Shown here: piece after piece, positions 11,335 to 23,415 of the stretch
Layout of the letters: every line of letters begins with the position of its first letter
Numbering within the stretch: position 1 is the first letter of the stretch
NCBI GenBank assembly: GCA_036897095.1
Contig: JAYMSP010000127.1
Coordinates: 1 to 64,000, forward strand
Reading direction: 5' to 3'
DNA: 64,000 nt
Source of the DNA: Plantago elongata
Taxonomy: Eukaryota > Streptophyta > Magnoliopsida > Lamiales > Plantaginaceae
Position numbers and translations under genes: made by a program
Notes under the pieces: model-generated
What the model was told of the DNA's origin: nothing
The model's input: the letters and a program-made list of their open reading frames with translations, nothing else
Databases searched by the model: none

Positions 11335-13398
11335 TCACTTATGGGATGGACGCCAAAAGGAGAGAGCATGAATCACACGGCCCTTCCATCCTTGCAGCAT
11401 CCACTTCCCATCTTCATCAACCGAGAAGTCCTTGTGATAATTCGTCTTCACTTTATATCTCACATACTTGACCAGTTCTGGATCCAACGGAACCTGTCTG
11501 AAACCTGCCCGTTTATTTCGTACATGCCACTGCTTGTACGTCTCAGGCCTGTCAACTCTCTCCGTGCCTTCACAAGCTAAAATATTCATTACGTCTTTCC
11601 CGAATACCTCCTTCTCAAACAGCAACCTATGGGGGTCCTCTCTCTCTAGTGTAGCCTCAAACATGTCGAACATGGATGAGAAGTGAAACAGCGCTTCTCT
11701 GAACCTTGTGACGAAAAAGGGTGTATTGTACGTCCCATTGAGTATTCCATGAATAAACATGTTAGGATTGATCTTCCTGACCAACTTCAGAACAGCATCC
11801 CTTGGACTGTCCACCATTGTTGTCTCGTCCGGTACATTATCGAGACGGTACAACGAGTTTACCACGAGTAACTCGTCTTTCCTGATCTTAAGATCTTCAA
11901 CCTTGACGTTTTCCCACTTTTTTGCTATAGCATTGAACTCAAAAGGGACGCCGAACCTCTCACAGTACTTTTTCAGCCGGATACCCGATTCCTCTACTCT
12001 CTCCGCTGGGTGAAAACCTGGTTGGGGAAAGTCTATCCCAGTTATCCGTAGCTTTGGGGGGCCGCCGTCTCTTTCCGAAAGGCCATGGATTAGGCAGGGC
12101 CATTGGTATCCGTATAGTATCCCAAAGTCAATGATGTGAAGTGTTGTTGCTCCAGCTGCCAGGTTCTTGATTGTGTTGTTTGCAATAACATTTGACATCT
12201 TCCTGAAAGGGCATGCAATGATGAAGGCCTGGTAAGCTTTCAAGATCTCAGCTGCTGATATCCTTTTCGAGAAGACACAACCGACATACGATGCAGGTCC
12301 ATTGCCGGCTAGACGAGCTTCAATGGCGTTGGCAAAGTAATGTGCAACCCTCTCTGAACCATCGCCTGACGGCGATGAGTGTTGCCTGATTTTCGCCAGA
12401 AGATCGTTTACCGTCCTGCTGTCAAAGTTCGACACTGCTTGTGCACATTGCAATAAGAGGCTTCTCAGATCCACCACTTCTTTCACAATGCCTTGTTTCT
12501 TGCCTCTTTTAGGCCTTCCACTTGATCCCTTTGACACCTCACCTTGACGAACTTGCTTCTTCACCTTGATTTCGCCTTCTTCGGCACACTGCAGCGTTGC
12601 TCCCCGGTCTCCCTGTGAACAAAGCAGCACCTTATCCGACAGTTCCGAGGGCTCGAATTCGCGAACGCTGCTTGACAGTTTGCTACTCCTGACCTCTTGG
12701 AAAATCTCTCCATCTTCTCTCTGTCGATTTTTCTTCTTTCTCGAATAGAAATCTGGAGAACCGCTCTTCACATCGTTCCCATCAGAATGAATCTCAGCCT
12801 GAGTCAAGCTGAATGAACCCGAGGACCAAACCGGGCTGATCGAAGCATCGGATCCCTCAAACAACTGCAGATCCTGAACCTGGGAAGAAGATGAGATCAT
12901 GAGGGACGCAAAATCATTTTCTTGATTCCAATCCTGATTCAAACCAGACTCAATGGAAGTCGTACAGCTCTGTCCATTTGGGCTACCAGTAGCAGGTTCA
13001 CTAAGGCTATTATTGTTAAGAACATCAGAGTAGGACTTCTCAGTAGCCTGTAGAGCCAGACAGTCATGAAGCATACATGGCTGGTTCTCCAAATCCTCCT
13101 CTTCCAAAAGCATCTGGCTTATGAAAGTTATGATCGCATTCGAATGATCGCTTTCCTTGAATATCTCCCCATCAGATTCATCACCCTGGACTTGTCCAAG
13201 CTCTTTCTTTGGATCACAAACCTCCCCTTCTGACGAAGAAGATCCATCAACCGGGGACAGTAACCCGTTCTGTGGAATCGGGAACTCATCGTAACTGTTT
13301 CCGTAACCAAAACCGCGACTTTCGTCTCGAAACACTGGCTTTGAGTGGTAATTAAAATCATTTGGAGGAGTATAGTATTTTTGGAACAAAGTGTCCAT
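11335..13398 (-). CDS. GRAS transcription regulator, LISCL group, tandem copy 3
   Basis: A single-exon gene. Two in-frame starts exist: 13437 (700 aa) and 13398 (687 aa, starting MDTLFQKYYTPP). The second is preferred because LISCL proteins usually begin with an MDxxF-type sequence. The GRAS domain covers about residues 312-687, with LLLQCAQAVSNF, LHIIDFGILYGYQWP, the RVEESGIRLKKYCERFGVPF stretch and a SAW end WMLQGWKGRVIHALSFWRP. The LISCL motifs FISQMLLEEED and ALQATEKSYSDVL are present. The basic linker before the domain reads GRPKRGKKQG and lacks the leading Arg of the AT-hook-like core in copies 1 and 2. The coding sequence is clearly diverged from those copies, so it is the older member of the tandem, yet its 3' flank is nearly identical to that of copy 2. 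The frame is intact. Confidence 0.92.
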   Translation of the reverse strand: MDTLFQKYYTPPNDFNYHSKPVFRDESRGFGYGNSYDEFPIPQNGLLSPVDGSSSSEGEVCDPKKELGQVQGDESDGEIFKESDHSNAIITFISQMLLEEEDLENQPCMLHDCLALQATEKSYSDVLNNNSLSEPATGSPNGQSCTTSIESGLNQDWNQENDFASLMISSSSQVQDLQLFEGSDASISPVWSSGSFSLTQAEIHSDGNDVKSGSPDFYSRKKKNRQREDGEIFQEVRSSKLSSSVREFEPSELSDKVLLCSQGDRGATLQCAEEGEIKVKKQVRQGEVSKGSSGRPKRGKKQGIVKEVVDLRSLLLQCAQAVSNFDSRTVNDLLAKIRQHSSPSGDGSERVAHYFANAIEARLAGNGPASYVGCVFSKRISAAEILKAYQAFIIACPFRKMSNVIANNTIKNLAAGATTLHIIDFGILYGYQWPCLIHGLSERDGGPPKLRITGIDFPQPGFHPAERVEESGIRLKKYCERFGVPFEFNAIAKKWENVKVEDLKIRKDELLVVNSLYRLDNVPDETTMVDSPRDAVLKLVRKINPNMFIHGILNGTYNTPFFVTRFREALFHFSSMFDMFEATLEREDPHRLLFEKEVFGKDVMNILACEGTERVDRPETYKQWHVRNKRAGFRQVPLDPELVKYVRYKVKTNYHKDFSVDEDGKWMLQGWKGRVIHALSFWRPSHK

Positions 13399-13437
13399 GA
13401 TCAACTTGTAGAATGAAAGAAAGTGAAGTAAAGTCAA

Positions 13438-16400
13438 CTTTATGGCAAGAAATAAGAGATTGAAGATAAGTACTGGAGAGGGTCAAAGATCGTGGCGTGC
13501 AAGATAACAACAGGTGCGTATTGGTATTACTATTTGGTTTGGTTTTATTAGCTGTTTGTGTGAAATGAAACTTTGAACTTTCAATGCAAAAGGAGAAGAC
13601 TTGAGTTTATATAGGATGAACTGAAGTTGATTTGTTTGGATTGTTTAAGAGCAATAATCATGAAGATTAAGTGGCTAAGAAAGTATGAAGGTTCCTGGAA
13701 GTAGTATAGGTTGTAATGGAAATGAATATCCTGTCAACAGTGGAGCCAGTTTGGTTGTATTTTATAGTCATCGGAGTTGGACTTTTTGGCAGTCGTTAAG
13801 TTTAAGAAATGGTCATGATTCGATGGTGATTATGTTGGTGTTGTTTAATGAGAGTTAATTAGTTTAAAATTGTAAAGTTAGTACTATTGGTTATTGAAGA
13901 TGGTAATGAGTATCATGGGTACATGGGGGCATGAACCTGGACCTGAAGCTGTTCATTTCTTGTCTGTTCGTTGATTTGGTCAGGTAGGGTCTTAGGTCAT
14001 TCTTGACGAGAATGTCACAGGTGAGATAATGGACAGAGTTCTTTCTAGACACTTTGGTGATTCATAAATACCAGAATTTTTAGTCGGGTGAATTTAAAAA
14101 TATAATCGGATGAGTTGCATGTTAAAAATAGTTTAATATGCGCTCGACTATATTAATTGATTGTAAATTTGTGTACTAAAGAAAAATTATATATATTAAT
14201 AAAATATAAAAGATACTGAGTATGAACATGACATTATTATTGATGCTTAACATCGAGTAGATAACTCGATAGCTAGTACCAACTTGTGCATCCTACCCTA
14301 CCAGAACACTGGTGGGGGATGGGCAGGAATAGAATGGTCGGAGTAAACCATTCTTCTACCGTGGTAGCCAAGGCAACCTTAAATGGGAAAGAGATGGACC
14401 ATTGAAATTTGGATGACTCACATGATAGTCGGTAGATAAGCTTCTAAACAAGGGCCTTGAGCCTTATCTTATCCCCAAATATAGATATCCAAAACATGAG
14501 GATTCTAGAATCTTGATGCAAGTGGTTCCAATATTCTTCTTCATTTATGTCTAAGGTTGTATGCAGTCATTCCAGTATTTTCGTTTAAATTGTTTCGTTT
14601 GATGAATTAGGCATTTAATTCGACTCAGTAAAAATACAACATAATCCAAGTTAATTAGAACCGACATATTGAAATCGAGTAGGCATAGATTATGATTTAT
14701 GCCCATTTTAGCCTAGTTGTGACAAATTTTCACAAAATAAGTTGTGGGTGGTGAGTAGGTTGTCCGTTTGCAACGAAGTCGTGCACATTGTTAAATGTTT
14801 GAATGAATCTATATCAATGGTAATGCTTAGATCTGAAGATGGGAAGCGGAATTCAATTGCACATAATTAATTATTATGCTGGGAATTTAGATGTAAAGAT
14901 GGATTGATTCCGAGTATCTGATGATCCAATAAGATTTGGCTGTGATTGTGGATGCAAACAATACTGACTGATATTGATCATACTCATAAATCATATTCAA
15001 ACAAGTCGGTATATGATCTATTGCTGCATGACCTTTCCATGAAATAGCAGCCGGTCCATCATCGCAATTATTAGCACTTTGTTATTGTCTACACCATTCA
15101 AAGGTTAGCCCTACACAAAAGGCAGGAATAGTATCCATTTTCATATTTTGGATCATTGGAATGAGGATAAAATGGCATGTACTGATTAATATATAGTTAT
15201 GCCAAAATATTATGTAGAAATCAACTAGTAAGTCATAAGTAAATATGCAACCAGGATAGTTTGATCTCAACTTTTCAATTTTGTCCACCATGTCCATGTG
15301 AAATAGTATAATACCTGACATTCCATATAATCTCCTACGAGGACTTTTGAAAAAAATTCAAAAATAAATTCGTACGGACTCAATAGAGCGGATCTCAATA
15401 CATTAGTGGTTCGCGGTCGGGTCGTTATATGATACTTTGAATGATGTAACATAATCGTGTCATACTGTCATGTACAATATATTATAAATAGAAAATGGTT
15501 AATTGAAAATAATAAACTATAAAAAGGTTAGTGAAATGATTTGTTTATTTAATTAGCCGAATGAATGCTCCTGGACTCTGAGTCTATGACCCTTAATTTG
15601 TTTTGAATTGATAGTATAGGTTTTCTTTCGAAATGATATATATATATCGATGTTGAAGTTTTCTGGTTAGAAGGAGTGTATCACCCTGGATCCCCACCTT
15701 AATTTGCTTAATGCCAGACAAATTAATTAATCATCACATTTGATCCAAATTAACTTTATAACTATTATATTGTATTGCACATTATTATAAATTACATTAG
15801 ATTATAATAGTAGTATATAGTAATTGCAGTTTCTTCAATCATCGACTATCGTGTACTATAATAATTAAAAGATCTAGTTGGATCGTGTTTGCAAATTATT
15901 AACAATAACGAAAGCCGTAAAATTAGTGGAGCACCTAATTAAGATGCTCTGTTGTGGAGTTATTTGGGGTGAAATGATAAGGTATTCTTGGCTCTGAATG
16001 GTGTAATTTCTTATAAATAAACAATATCATATATATACGAATTCTATCACGGCTTTTATTATATTTTACAATGACTATAAACAGATTAAGATAGAATTTT
16101 AATAGTTTATTTCACTTGAAATTGAATTTTTTACAAAGTATTCAATTTGAATGGAAAATGACCGATCCAGCGATATCACAAACAGCCTCTGTCTTCGGGA
16201 TACTATCACAAGTAATATTTATATAATGAATCTATCAAAGTTATTGAAGTGTGTGGAGTCATGGATTCTAACTATGGAGATTTCATAAATTTTCTCTATT
16301 TATAATATTTTCATTTTTAATATACAAAGAGATTAGTAATCAACAAATAAAAACATTTAACTTAATTAGAACGTTATTATATATGAACACGCTTAAAATG

Positions 16401-18429
16401 AAAGCCGGTTTCAACATTTAAAATTTATGCTAGTGAGTTATTTTAGACAATTCAAATCGTATTGAATATCTCATTTATTAAAATCGACTCGAGCTATTAT
16501 TAAACTCAACTTAGTTTGTTAATAAAAGCTAGATTTCAAGTCCAGGGGAGGATAAGTAGATTTAAGCTAAAGTCATTTGATTTGATACTCGGAGTTTTAA
16601 TTCTCGCTAACAGCAATATAAACATATAATCGGAACCAAGTACTATCGAGCCTTTTTAAATATAAACAAGCCGAGTTATATTCAGATTACATTTAGATAA
16701 AAAAAACTAATTCACAAAGTTAAAATGAAGCTCGAATCAAACCATTATGACAATATCAATCATGTCAAAGTTAAGATTGAACCATAGCCCATCAAGTTAA
16801 GGGAGAACTCGACTCATACAAAAGCTAATAATAGTGCAACACTCTAGTTTTTTTTTTTTTCGTCTTGTTTAGGACTAAACATTGTAGTCCCCCTAATTAT
16901 TTTCATGTTCTATATTATATATTATCCCCGAAGAATAAGTCTTATCATTTGCACGAGTTCATGACCAAGTCTATTTCTCACTCACTTCCATCATAGGTGA
17001 CCAAAGTAAAACATACAATAATTAATTATCCTTTCTCGTTACTTTATTCTCATTTTCTTAAAAAGTTCATTTTCCCTCTGGAAATTTTCATCTATTCTAT
17101 AAACCATTTTACATTATGTATGATTTATCATAACAACAAAAATTAATATTTCAAATAATTAATATCATTACTTATGATATACTCTAATTTTTTTAATTCA
17201 ATTATAATCAGTTCAAAATTAATTCTATTGTTTTAAAGTAATCTTAAAATAAATAAATCATAGACTTGTTTTTACATTTGAAATTAAGTCAAAATACAAA
17301 ATGATATGTGCCCCTTCCGTCCCGCTAAAAGTGAAACAATATTTCGTATTTAACATCCAATAAAGTTAAATAATTTTACATTTATAGAAATAACCTATCA
17401 ATACAATTCATTTTTAACTACATTATTGAGCCCACATACTTTTATATATCAAATTCATTTTTAACCATATATTTTTTTTTAAACCGTATAAAATTAAATT
17501 ATTTTATTATTAACGGAACATAAGAAGTACATTTTAAATAATTTGTTGCATATTATATCTCAGGATGGTGGGAGCACCTATTTATAATTTAAATCTATGA
17601 TCTTTTATGCTCAAGAAACTATAATCCATTTAAAATAACATACTTTACTCATACAACAACATAGTAATTAGCAAGTGCATTGCCATCCTGACTACTGTTC
17701 TGTTACCTAAAACAACATAACACAGCACAAAGTCCCAAGTCCTGCTGTAACATTGCCATTACAAACTGATTCCAAAACACAACACTAAAAACAACATGAA
17801 CCTAAGCATACATGTATTACAACTACTAAGCCGATTCAAACATACTTCCGAACATAGTTTCAGCACAAGCCCTTGTCTATTAGTTGGTTAGGGATCATCT
17901 ATATGTACACCCCTGCAATATCTTCACACTACTGCAGCACAAATCCATATAGAGGCGTAGACACTGATCACAAAAGATACTCCATACCTATTGCTGAACT
18001 AGTGTATCTCACCAGGCGCTTAAACCAGCTGCTGCATAGAGATACATTTACGACAGATGAGAGAAGAAAACAAAGTGTCAAATGCATGTGGAGATATTTT
18101 AAAGTGAAGTGTTTGCAACTGATTTCGAGAATCTGAGTTTGGCTGATTACTGGACTGCGGCCTAAATGGCAAGTTGAACTTTTATCGTACCAGTATATAC
18201 TTTTAAATCGTTCCATCTGATTCTAATTGAATTGTAGTAGTACTTCACAATTTTAGAACAAGTTATTGCAAACACTCAGTTCTCGTATTCTCTTACAGCA
18301 TGCATATTTCTGTTGGTGTATGTTTTGTAGAAAAAAGAAGCAGCCATAAGATAGAAAGAACAAAGAAGAGGAACTGGAATTACCTCTGATCTTCCTAACT
18401 TTATTACCTCCCTCAAACCCCTTCATGCA
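13438..18429. other. AT-rich spacer between GRAS copies 3 and 4
   Basis: No gene is supported over about 5 kb. The first few hundred bases are the upstream region of GRAS copy 3. A family B repeat lies at about 16085-16190. The rest is AT-rich with only short open frames. The last 700 bases before 18429 probably include the 3' UTR of GRAS copy 4. Confidence 0.5.
16085..16190 (+). repeat. Short interspersed repeat, family B copy 1
   Basis: A segment of about 105 bp with the shared pattern 'cacttgaaattgaatttttta', then 'ttcaatttgaatgg' and an 'aatgaccgatccagcgat' end. It aligns by eye with copies at about 25.3, 27.4 and 35.3 kb. It is non-coding, and the ends are not sharply defined. Confidence 0.5.
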
Positions 18430-20682
18430 TTATGCAGGAACCCAACAAGAGCTAGCAGTAATAATCCGACCTTTCCACCCTTGTAACATCCAACAGCCAT
18501 CTTCATCAAACAAAAAATCTTTGTGATACCATGAAGCAACCTTATGCCTGAATTTTTTCATGAGCTTGTTATCCAGAGGTAATGGTTTGAACCCGGCCCT
18601 CATGTGCCGAGCTTGCCATTGCTTATACGTCTCGGGTCTTTCGACCCTTTCTGCTCCCTCACATGCAATAACATTCATCACCTCACGTCCATAAAAATCC
18701 TGTTCAAAATGTGTCCTATGTGGATTATCACGATCAATAGTAGCATCAAACATATCAAACAATGCTGAGTAGTGGAAAAGAGCTTCTCTGAAGCGTGTAA
18801 CAAAGAATGGAGCACTATAAGATCCATTTGTAACACCATTCACAAATATATCCGGTTTCATTTTCCTGATCAAGTTCAGAACCGCATCCCTTGGGCTGTC
18901 AACCAAAACGGTTTCATCAAGCAATTGGGTGAATCGGAAAAGGCAATTCACCGCCAGAACCTCACCACTTCTAATCTTTAAATCCTCGATCTTAATTGTT
19001 TCCCAGTTTTGCACTGCTATGGCTTGGTACTCAAATGGTACACCAAAACGTTCGCAATATTTCCTCAATCGGGATCCTGTCTCCTCTATTCTTTCTGCAG
19101 GCCTAAATCCTGGCTGTGGAAACTCAATTCCAGTAATCCGCAGCTTGGGAGGCCCACCCTCTCTCCCAGCAAGATGTTGAATAAGAATAGGCCACTGGAA
19201 ACCATACATAATCCCAAAATCCACAACATGCAGTGTAGTTGCTTCTGATGCTGCGGCGCCAATCATCATATTTGCAAAGCCAATTGAAATCTTCTTAAAT
19301 GGACAGGCCTTTATATAAGCCTGGTAAGCTTTTAACTTCTCAACAGCAGATATCTTTATTCGAGCAAGAGATGAATACCGCTCAGTACCAGTGCCGCCCA
19401 AGCGAGCCTCAAGACCACATATAAAAACATTTGCCAACCTCTGATAAACATCCCCAGTAGGAGAAGAATGCTGCTTTATCTGTCTTAATTGTTCATACGC
19501 GGTCCTTCGATCATCAGAAGCAACAGACTGAGCACAGCTAACCAAAAGGGTTCTCAAGTCCACAGCTTCCCCTTTACCATCACTCCTCTTAGAACGAGCT
19601 TTTCCACCACTTGAACCATTTACTGTTTGCACTGAGGTCTCCGTAGTAATACGCACATTTCCATCTTCGTCACAGGTAACTGGCTCCCCATTCGGATCTG
19701 TGCAAAGTAGAACTCTGTCGAACATTTCACACAATTCATCCTCTTCATGGTAAATTGCTGACTGCTTGCTGCTTCTCTCCAGATCATCTGAATCTTCATC
19801 GTGTGGGTGGTGGTGCTTTCTTCCCTTCAACCCATTCGAGAAGAGATTAATCTCGTCCTTTTCTACTTTTACCGGAGTTGCAGGTGTGATGGTCTCCGAC
19901 TTTTGTGGCAACTCATACTTATCCAAGTCTATGACCAAATTAGTACTGGCTGGAAGAAATTTACTTGCTTCTTCCACCCCCCTCTGAAATTGCAAAATGG
20001 AGTCACTATTGCTGAATATGTTCTGAAGTAGATTAGAGCTTTCCAAAGAGGTTGTGTTGTTTGGAAAACCGTTCAAGCTGTTAGCCGTACCAAATGATGA
20101 CTGTGAATTGCCTTGCAAGTATGAATTCGGCGAAGAATTCTGCAAGCGACCTTGTTCAAATGAAGAATTATTTTCACCTGGATCCAAAATCCATTGCGGT
20201 TCCACGAGGCTACTACCAGTGGTACTGCTATGTGTATACTCACTGGAATTGCCAAAGAAGCTGTCTGGACTATCCAGTGTTTGGTCACCTGAGCTTACCA
20301 GATCATATGGAGCTGGCGGGTAATTGTGACCAATTACATCATACAAGGATTTCTCTGCAGCTTGCAGTGCAAGTGGGTCATGGAACATGCTAGGCTTTTC
20401 TTCCAGGCCTTCTTCAATCAGTATCTGGTTAAGGAACTTTAGCACTGGATCAGAGTCTTGATCATCAGGTGACTCTGTCGAATAACTCCCAGTGGTTGAT
20501 GGTGCAAAGTTATCAGGATTTGGGCTGCGTGGATCAAAAGGAATATCCAGGACATCAAGATCCAAATTGTTTTGCTTGATACCATTGATAAGATCTGGGG
20601 ACTGCCCGTAATTGGATAGAAAATCCCCATCATCGAACTTGAATCCATTGGTGTTTAGGAATTCAGTGAATTCGGGATCCAT
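18430..20682 (-). CDS. GRAS transcription regulator, SCL14/SCL33-like, copy 4
   Basis: A 750-aa protein in one coding exon, starting MDPEFTEFLNTNGF as expected for the SCL14/SCL33 group. The N-terminal half has the LISCL signatures LKFLNQILIEEGLEEKP and ALQAAEKSLYDVIGHNYPP and the SPDSFFGNSSEY segment. The GRAS domain runs from about 373 to 750: LLVSCAQSVASDDRRTA, LHVVDFGIMYGFQWP, RIEETGSRLRKYCERFGVPF, and a SAW end WMLQGWKGRIITASSCW. The linker is basic (GGKARSKRSDGKGE) but not AT-hook-like. The gene is upstream of the three-copy tandem in the same orientation and far more diverged, so it predates it. A non-coding first exon ends at 21636 with a GTACGC donor, and the acceptor lies at 20706-20707 after a poly-T tract, giving a 5' UTR intron of about 930 bp. 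As with other LISCL factors a nuclear co-activator role in stress response is likely. Confidence 0.93.
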   Translation of the reverse strand: MDPEFTEFLNTNGFKFDDGDFLSNYGQSPDLINGIKQNNLDLDVLDIPFDPRSPNPDNFAPSTTGSYSTESPDDQDSDPVLKFLNQILIEEGLEEKPSMFHDPLALQAAEKSLYDVIGHNYPPAPYDLVSSGDQTLDSPDSFFGNSSEYTHSSTTGSSLVEPQWILDPGENNSSFEQGRLQNSSPNSYLQGNSQSSFGTANSLNGFPNNTTSLESSNLLQNIFSNSDSILQFQRGVEEASKFLPASTNLVIDLDKYELPQKSETITPATPVKVEKDEINLFSNGLKGRKHHHPHDEDSDDLERSSKQSAIYHEEDELCEMFDRVLLCTDPNGEPVTCDEDGNVRITTETSVQTVNGSSGGKARSKRSDGKGEAVDLRTLLVSCAQSVASDDRRTAYEQLRQIKQHSSPTGDVYQRLANVFICGLEARLGGTGTERYSSLARIKISAVEKLKAYQAYIKACPFKKISIGFANMMIGAAASEATTLHVVDFGIMYGFQWPILIQHLAGREGGPPKLRITGIEFPQPGFRPAERIEETGSRLRKYCERFGVPFEYQAIAVQNWETIKIEDLKIRSGEVLAVNCLFRFTQLLDETVLVDSPRDAVLNLIRKMKPDIFVNGVTNGSYSAPFFVTRFREALFHYSALFDMFDATIDRDNPHRTHFEQDFYGREVMNVIACEGAERVERPETYKQWQARHMRAGFKPLPLDNKLMKKFRHKVASWYHKDFLFDEDGCWMLQGWKGRIITASSCWVPA

Positions 20683-20705
20683 AACTGAGGATGGACCTCA
20701 AACAC

Positions 20706-21635
20706 CTAAAAAAAAAAAAAAAATCAGCTTCAGTGACTCACACTCCTGAATCATTCCAAAAAGAGTCTAAAGAAGGCTAGTAATATTAAGGTATTTCAGT
20801 ATCTCTATCGCTTAAACATACCCATTGTATCTTCTACAGGAGATCCCAGACTAACTATAAATCTCAAAGATGTGACAAAAAATGTTTTTCCTACTGATTT
20901 TAGCGGCAATGATCGCATTTTAGAACCAAAACAAAATCGAAGAAAATCTATTTATGTACAAGGGGAACTCATATGAGTAAAAGGTTAGAAAGTCCCACTG
21001 GTAACAATGATCAATTATTGGTAAAGATATAAATTTGCTCAAAACCCTCTCCTCCATTTTGTAACTTCTAATGTACTTCCAGTGCATACAGAGTTACAGA
21101 CCTTCAATCCACTTAATTCTAACCCGATACCCCCGTGAATCCCTCTACCCAGGATTTCAGTTATGATTGATTTCCCTTTCAATTTTTGCCCTAGGTCAAA
21201 CAGAACCACAGTTTTTTTACAGACCTTCGATCTACCTGACTTTCTAGCCACCATTTATTTCTTAACAAAAGATGATTGAACATTTCCACACTACCACAAA
21301 TGTAAGAACATCACTAAAATTTACTAAATTATAGAATTATACAAACAAAACAATCGTTTAATTTCGATATAAATCGAAAACAGTATCAAATATCAATACA
21401 GCAGTACTAAAAATCATCATAAATGACAAATCAGCTGGTCTTGAGCTACAAAAAAATCAAATCTTGCGAGTTATACGAAACAAGAACAGAATCATACAAG
21501 TACTAAACACAATAAATCTTCACGAATCACGATGGTGTAAGAAAAAATGAAGAGAAAATCGGTAAAAAAAAAAAGATTAACAGACAGAAAAGAACCGACA
21601 GATGAGAAAAGGGTTGAGCTAATTTGAGAGCGTAC
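20706..21635 (-). other. 5' UTR intron of GRAS copy 4
   Basis: On the minus strand the donor reads CGAAG then GTACGC, and the acceptor is a run of T followed by AG, 23 bases upstream of the coding start. Long 5' UTR introns are common in SCL14-type genes and often raise expression. The borders are read from sequence only. Confidence 0.7.
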
Positions 21636-23265
21636 CTTCGATTTGTTCGAGAAATGGACGAAAAGGGTTTCACCGAAAATGTGAGTAGTAGTAGAGATAC
21701 AGTGTAGGATTCTTAATAACTTTGTAGAAAGTAAAGCAGAGAAAAACAAAGACACATATATATCCGTACGCATAATTATTAATAAATATAATCTCAACAA
21801 ATAAATATCTCTTCATTTCTTTTCCATAGATAAATGCAGAAACAAAACAAAACAAAACAAAACAGAACAGAACAGACCAAAGAAAAGTGTATTTCGTAAA
21901 AGTAGTCTATCATTTGAGACAAATTATGATTGACTCCCTATAATATTAATGAAATTGCAGAACCATCCGTAATGTTTTGATAATTTACATTTCCCACTTA
22001 CCATTTGAAATCAGACGTCTTCATCTTGATCGCGAAGCTTCTACATAAATTCCACTTTCGATACTTGACCCTTACCATTTACTAGTGGAGCCACAAATTT
22101 AATTCCAGACTCCTGTTTAAATTTATAAAAATGTCCGATATAGAATAAATTACTAGATCGTAATTTGAATAAAATTGAATCAATTTTAACTCTATCTTAA
22201 TCGATTTGGACATGAACTTTTCATGAATTTACAAAATATAAAGCTCGATATATATCATGCCTCAACATATATTTCTTTCGTAATACCTACATTTAAGTTA
22301 GTAATTGAACTTCAAATTATGGGAGTATTACTATTCAAGGTTATAATTGCATACCACTACCTTAAATCTGCCTGATCCCAACAAGCAGGCTCTTTTTTTT
22401 CCTTTTTTATAAAAACAAGTAGACTTTTGTCCCTAATGGTGAAGAATACTATCTAATCCTAGTAATTTATAATTTTTGTGGATAGAGAGTAAAATAACTC
22501 GGATCGGACCTTTATTAGTTTATAATCATTATGAATTTACATTGGAGATATTTGACATTTGAATAAAAACATATGTAAATTTAACTATAAAAATACATTA
22601 GTATTTTGACACAAAACACCTTCATGATCAAGTCAAACGATTAAACCAACCATTATGTCATGACCATTCCATAAATAACTGATATTTGTTTGTGTCCTTA
22701 TATTTCATAAATGACGATGACTCTCCTCTTTGAATTCATATCCAGCACATACATTCAAAATAAAACATGATGCCATCCAACCTTATCTGTATAATTTTTC
22801 CAACATTTGATTTTGAATTAATTACGTGGAGTGATCTCTAAAATATTTTAGTTGTTAGATTTCGTAAAAAATATAAAAGATAATTGTAGCTTTCATATTA
22901 AGGAAAAAATAAAAGAGATGATCATGAATGTGTATTTTTTATTTTTTTAGTGAAATCATGAATGTATGATAGGAGTGTGCTTTTTGTTTAATTTCGGGCC
23001 TCATAAGTCATAAGTGTGAACTTGTGGGGCTGGATGCAAATTCAGTAATGAAAAATGATCGCGGGTGTTTCGGTAATAATTGCGAAGCTTAGGGAGGCAG
23101 GAGTAATTTGATTACGTTTAACTTTTCCTCCAAGAACTATAATGAAGCTTCTCGGAGTATGCTGGAAGAAAAGGATTTAAAGTGCATTCAACTCCTAATT
23201 ATACTAATTATACTTTAATCTGGATCAAGTTGATTACTTCGGCTATATTCTCTTCAACAGATCTT

Positions 23266-23415
23266 TATTGAACTGAACTGAATTGGACTGAACTGAACTG
23301 AAGTATTGTATAAATTATAACTAAACCGAGTTAAACTGAAATGAATTGAACTGGACTGAACTGAAGTAAAATATAAATTATAACTAAACCGAACTAAACT
23401 GGACTGGACGGAACA
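23266..23415. repeat. Two-unit tandem repeat rich in GAACT/GGACT
   Basis: A unit of about 65 bp occurs twice. Each unit has an 'actgaactgaag' stretch, a 'tataaattataactaaacc' stretch and a 'aactgaa/aactgga' end. Inside each unit the pentamer-like steps GAACT and GGACT repeat. It is non-coding. Confidence 0.7.
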
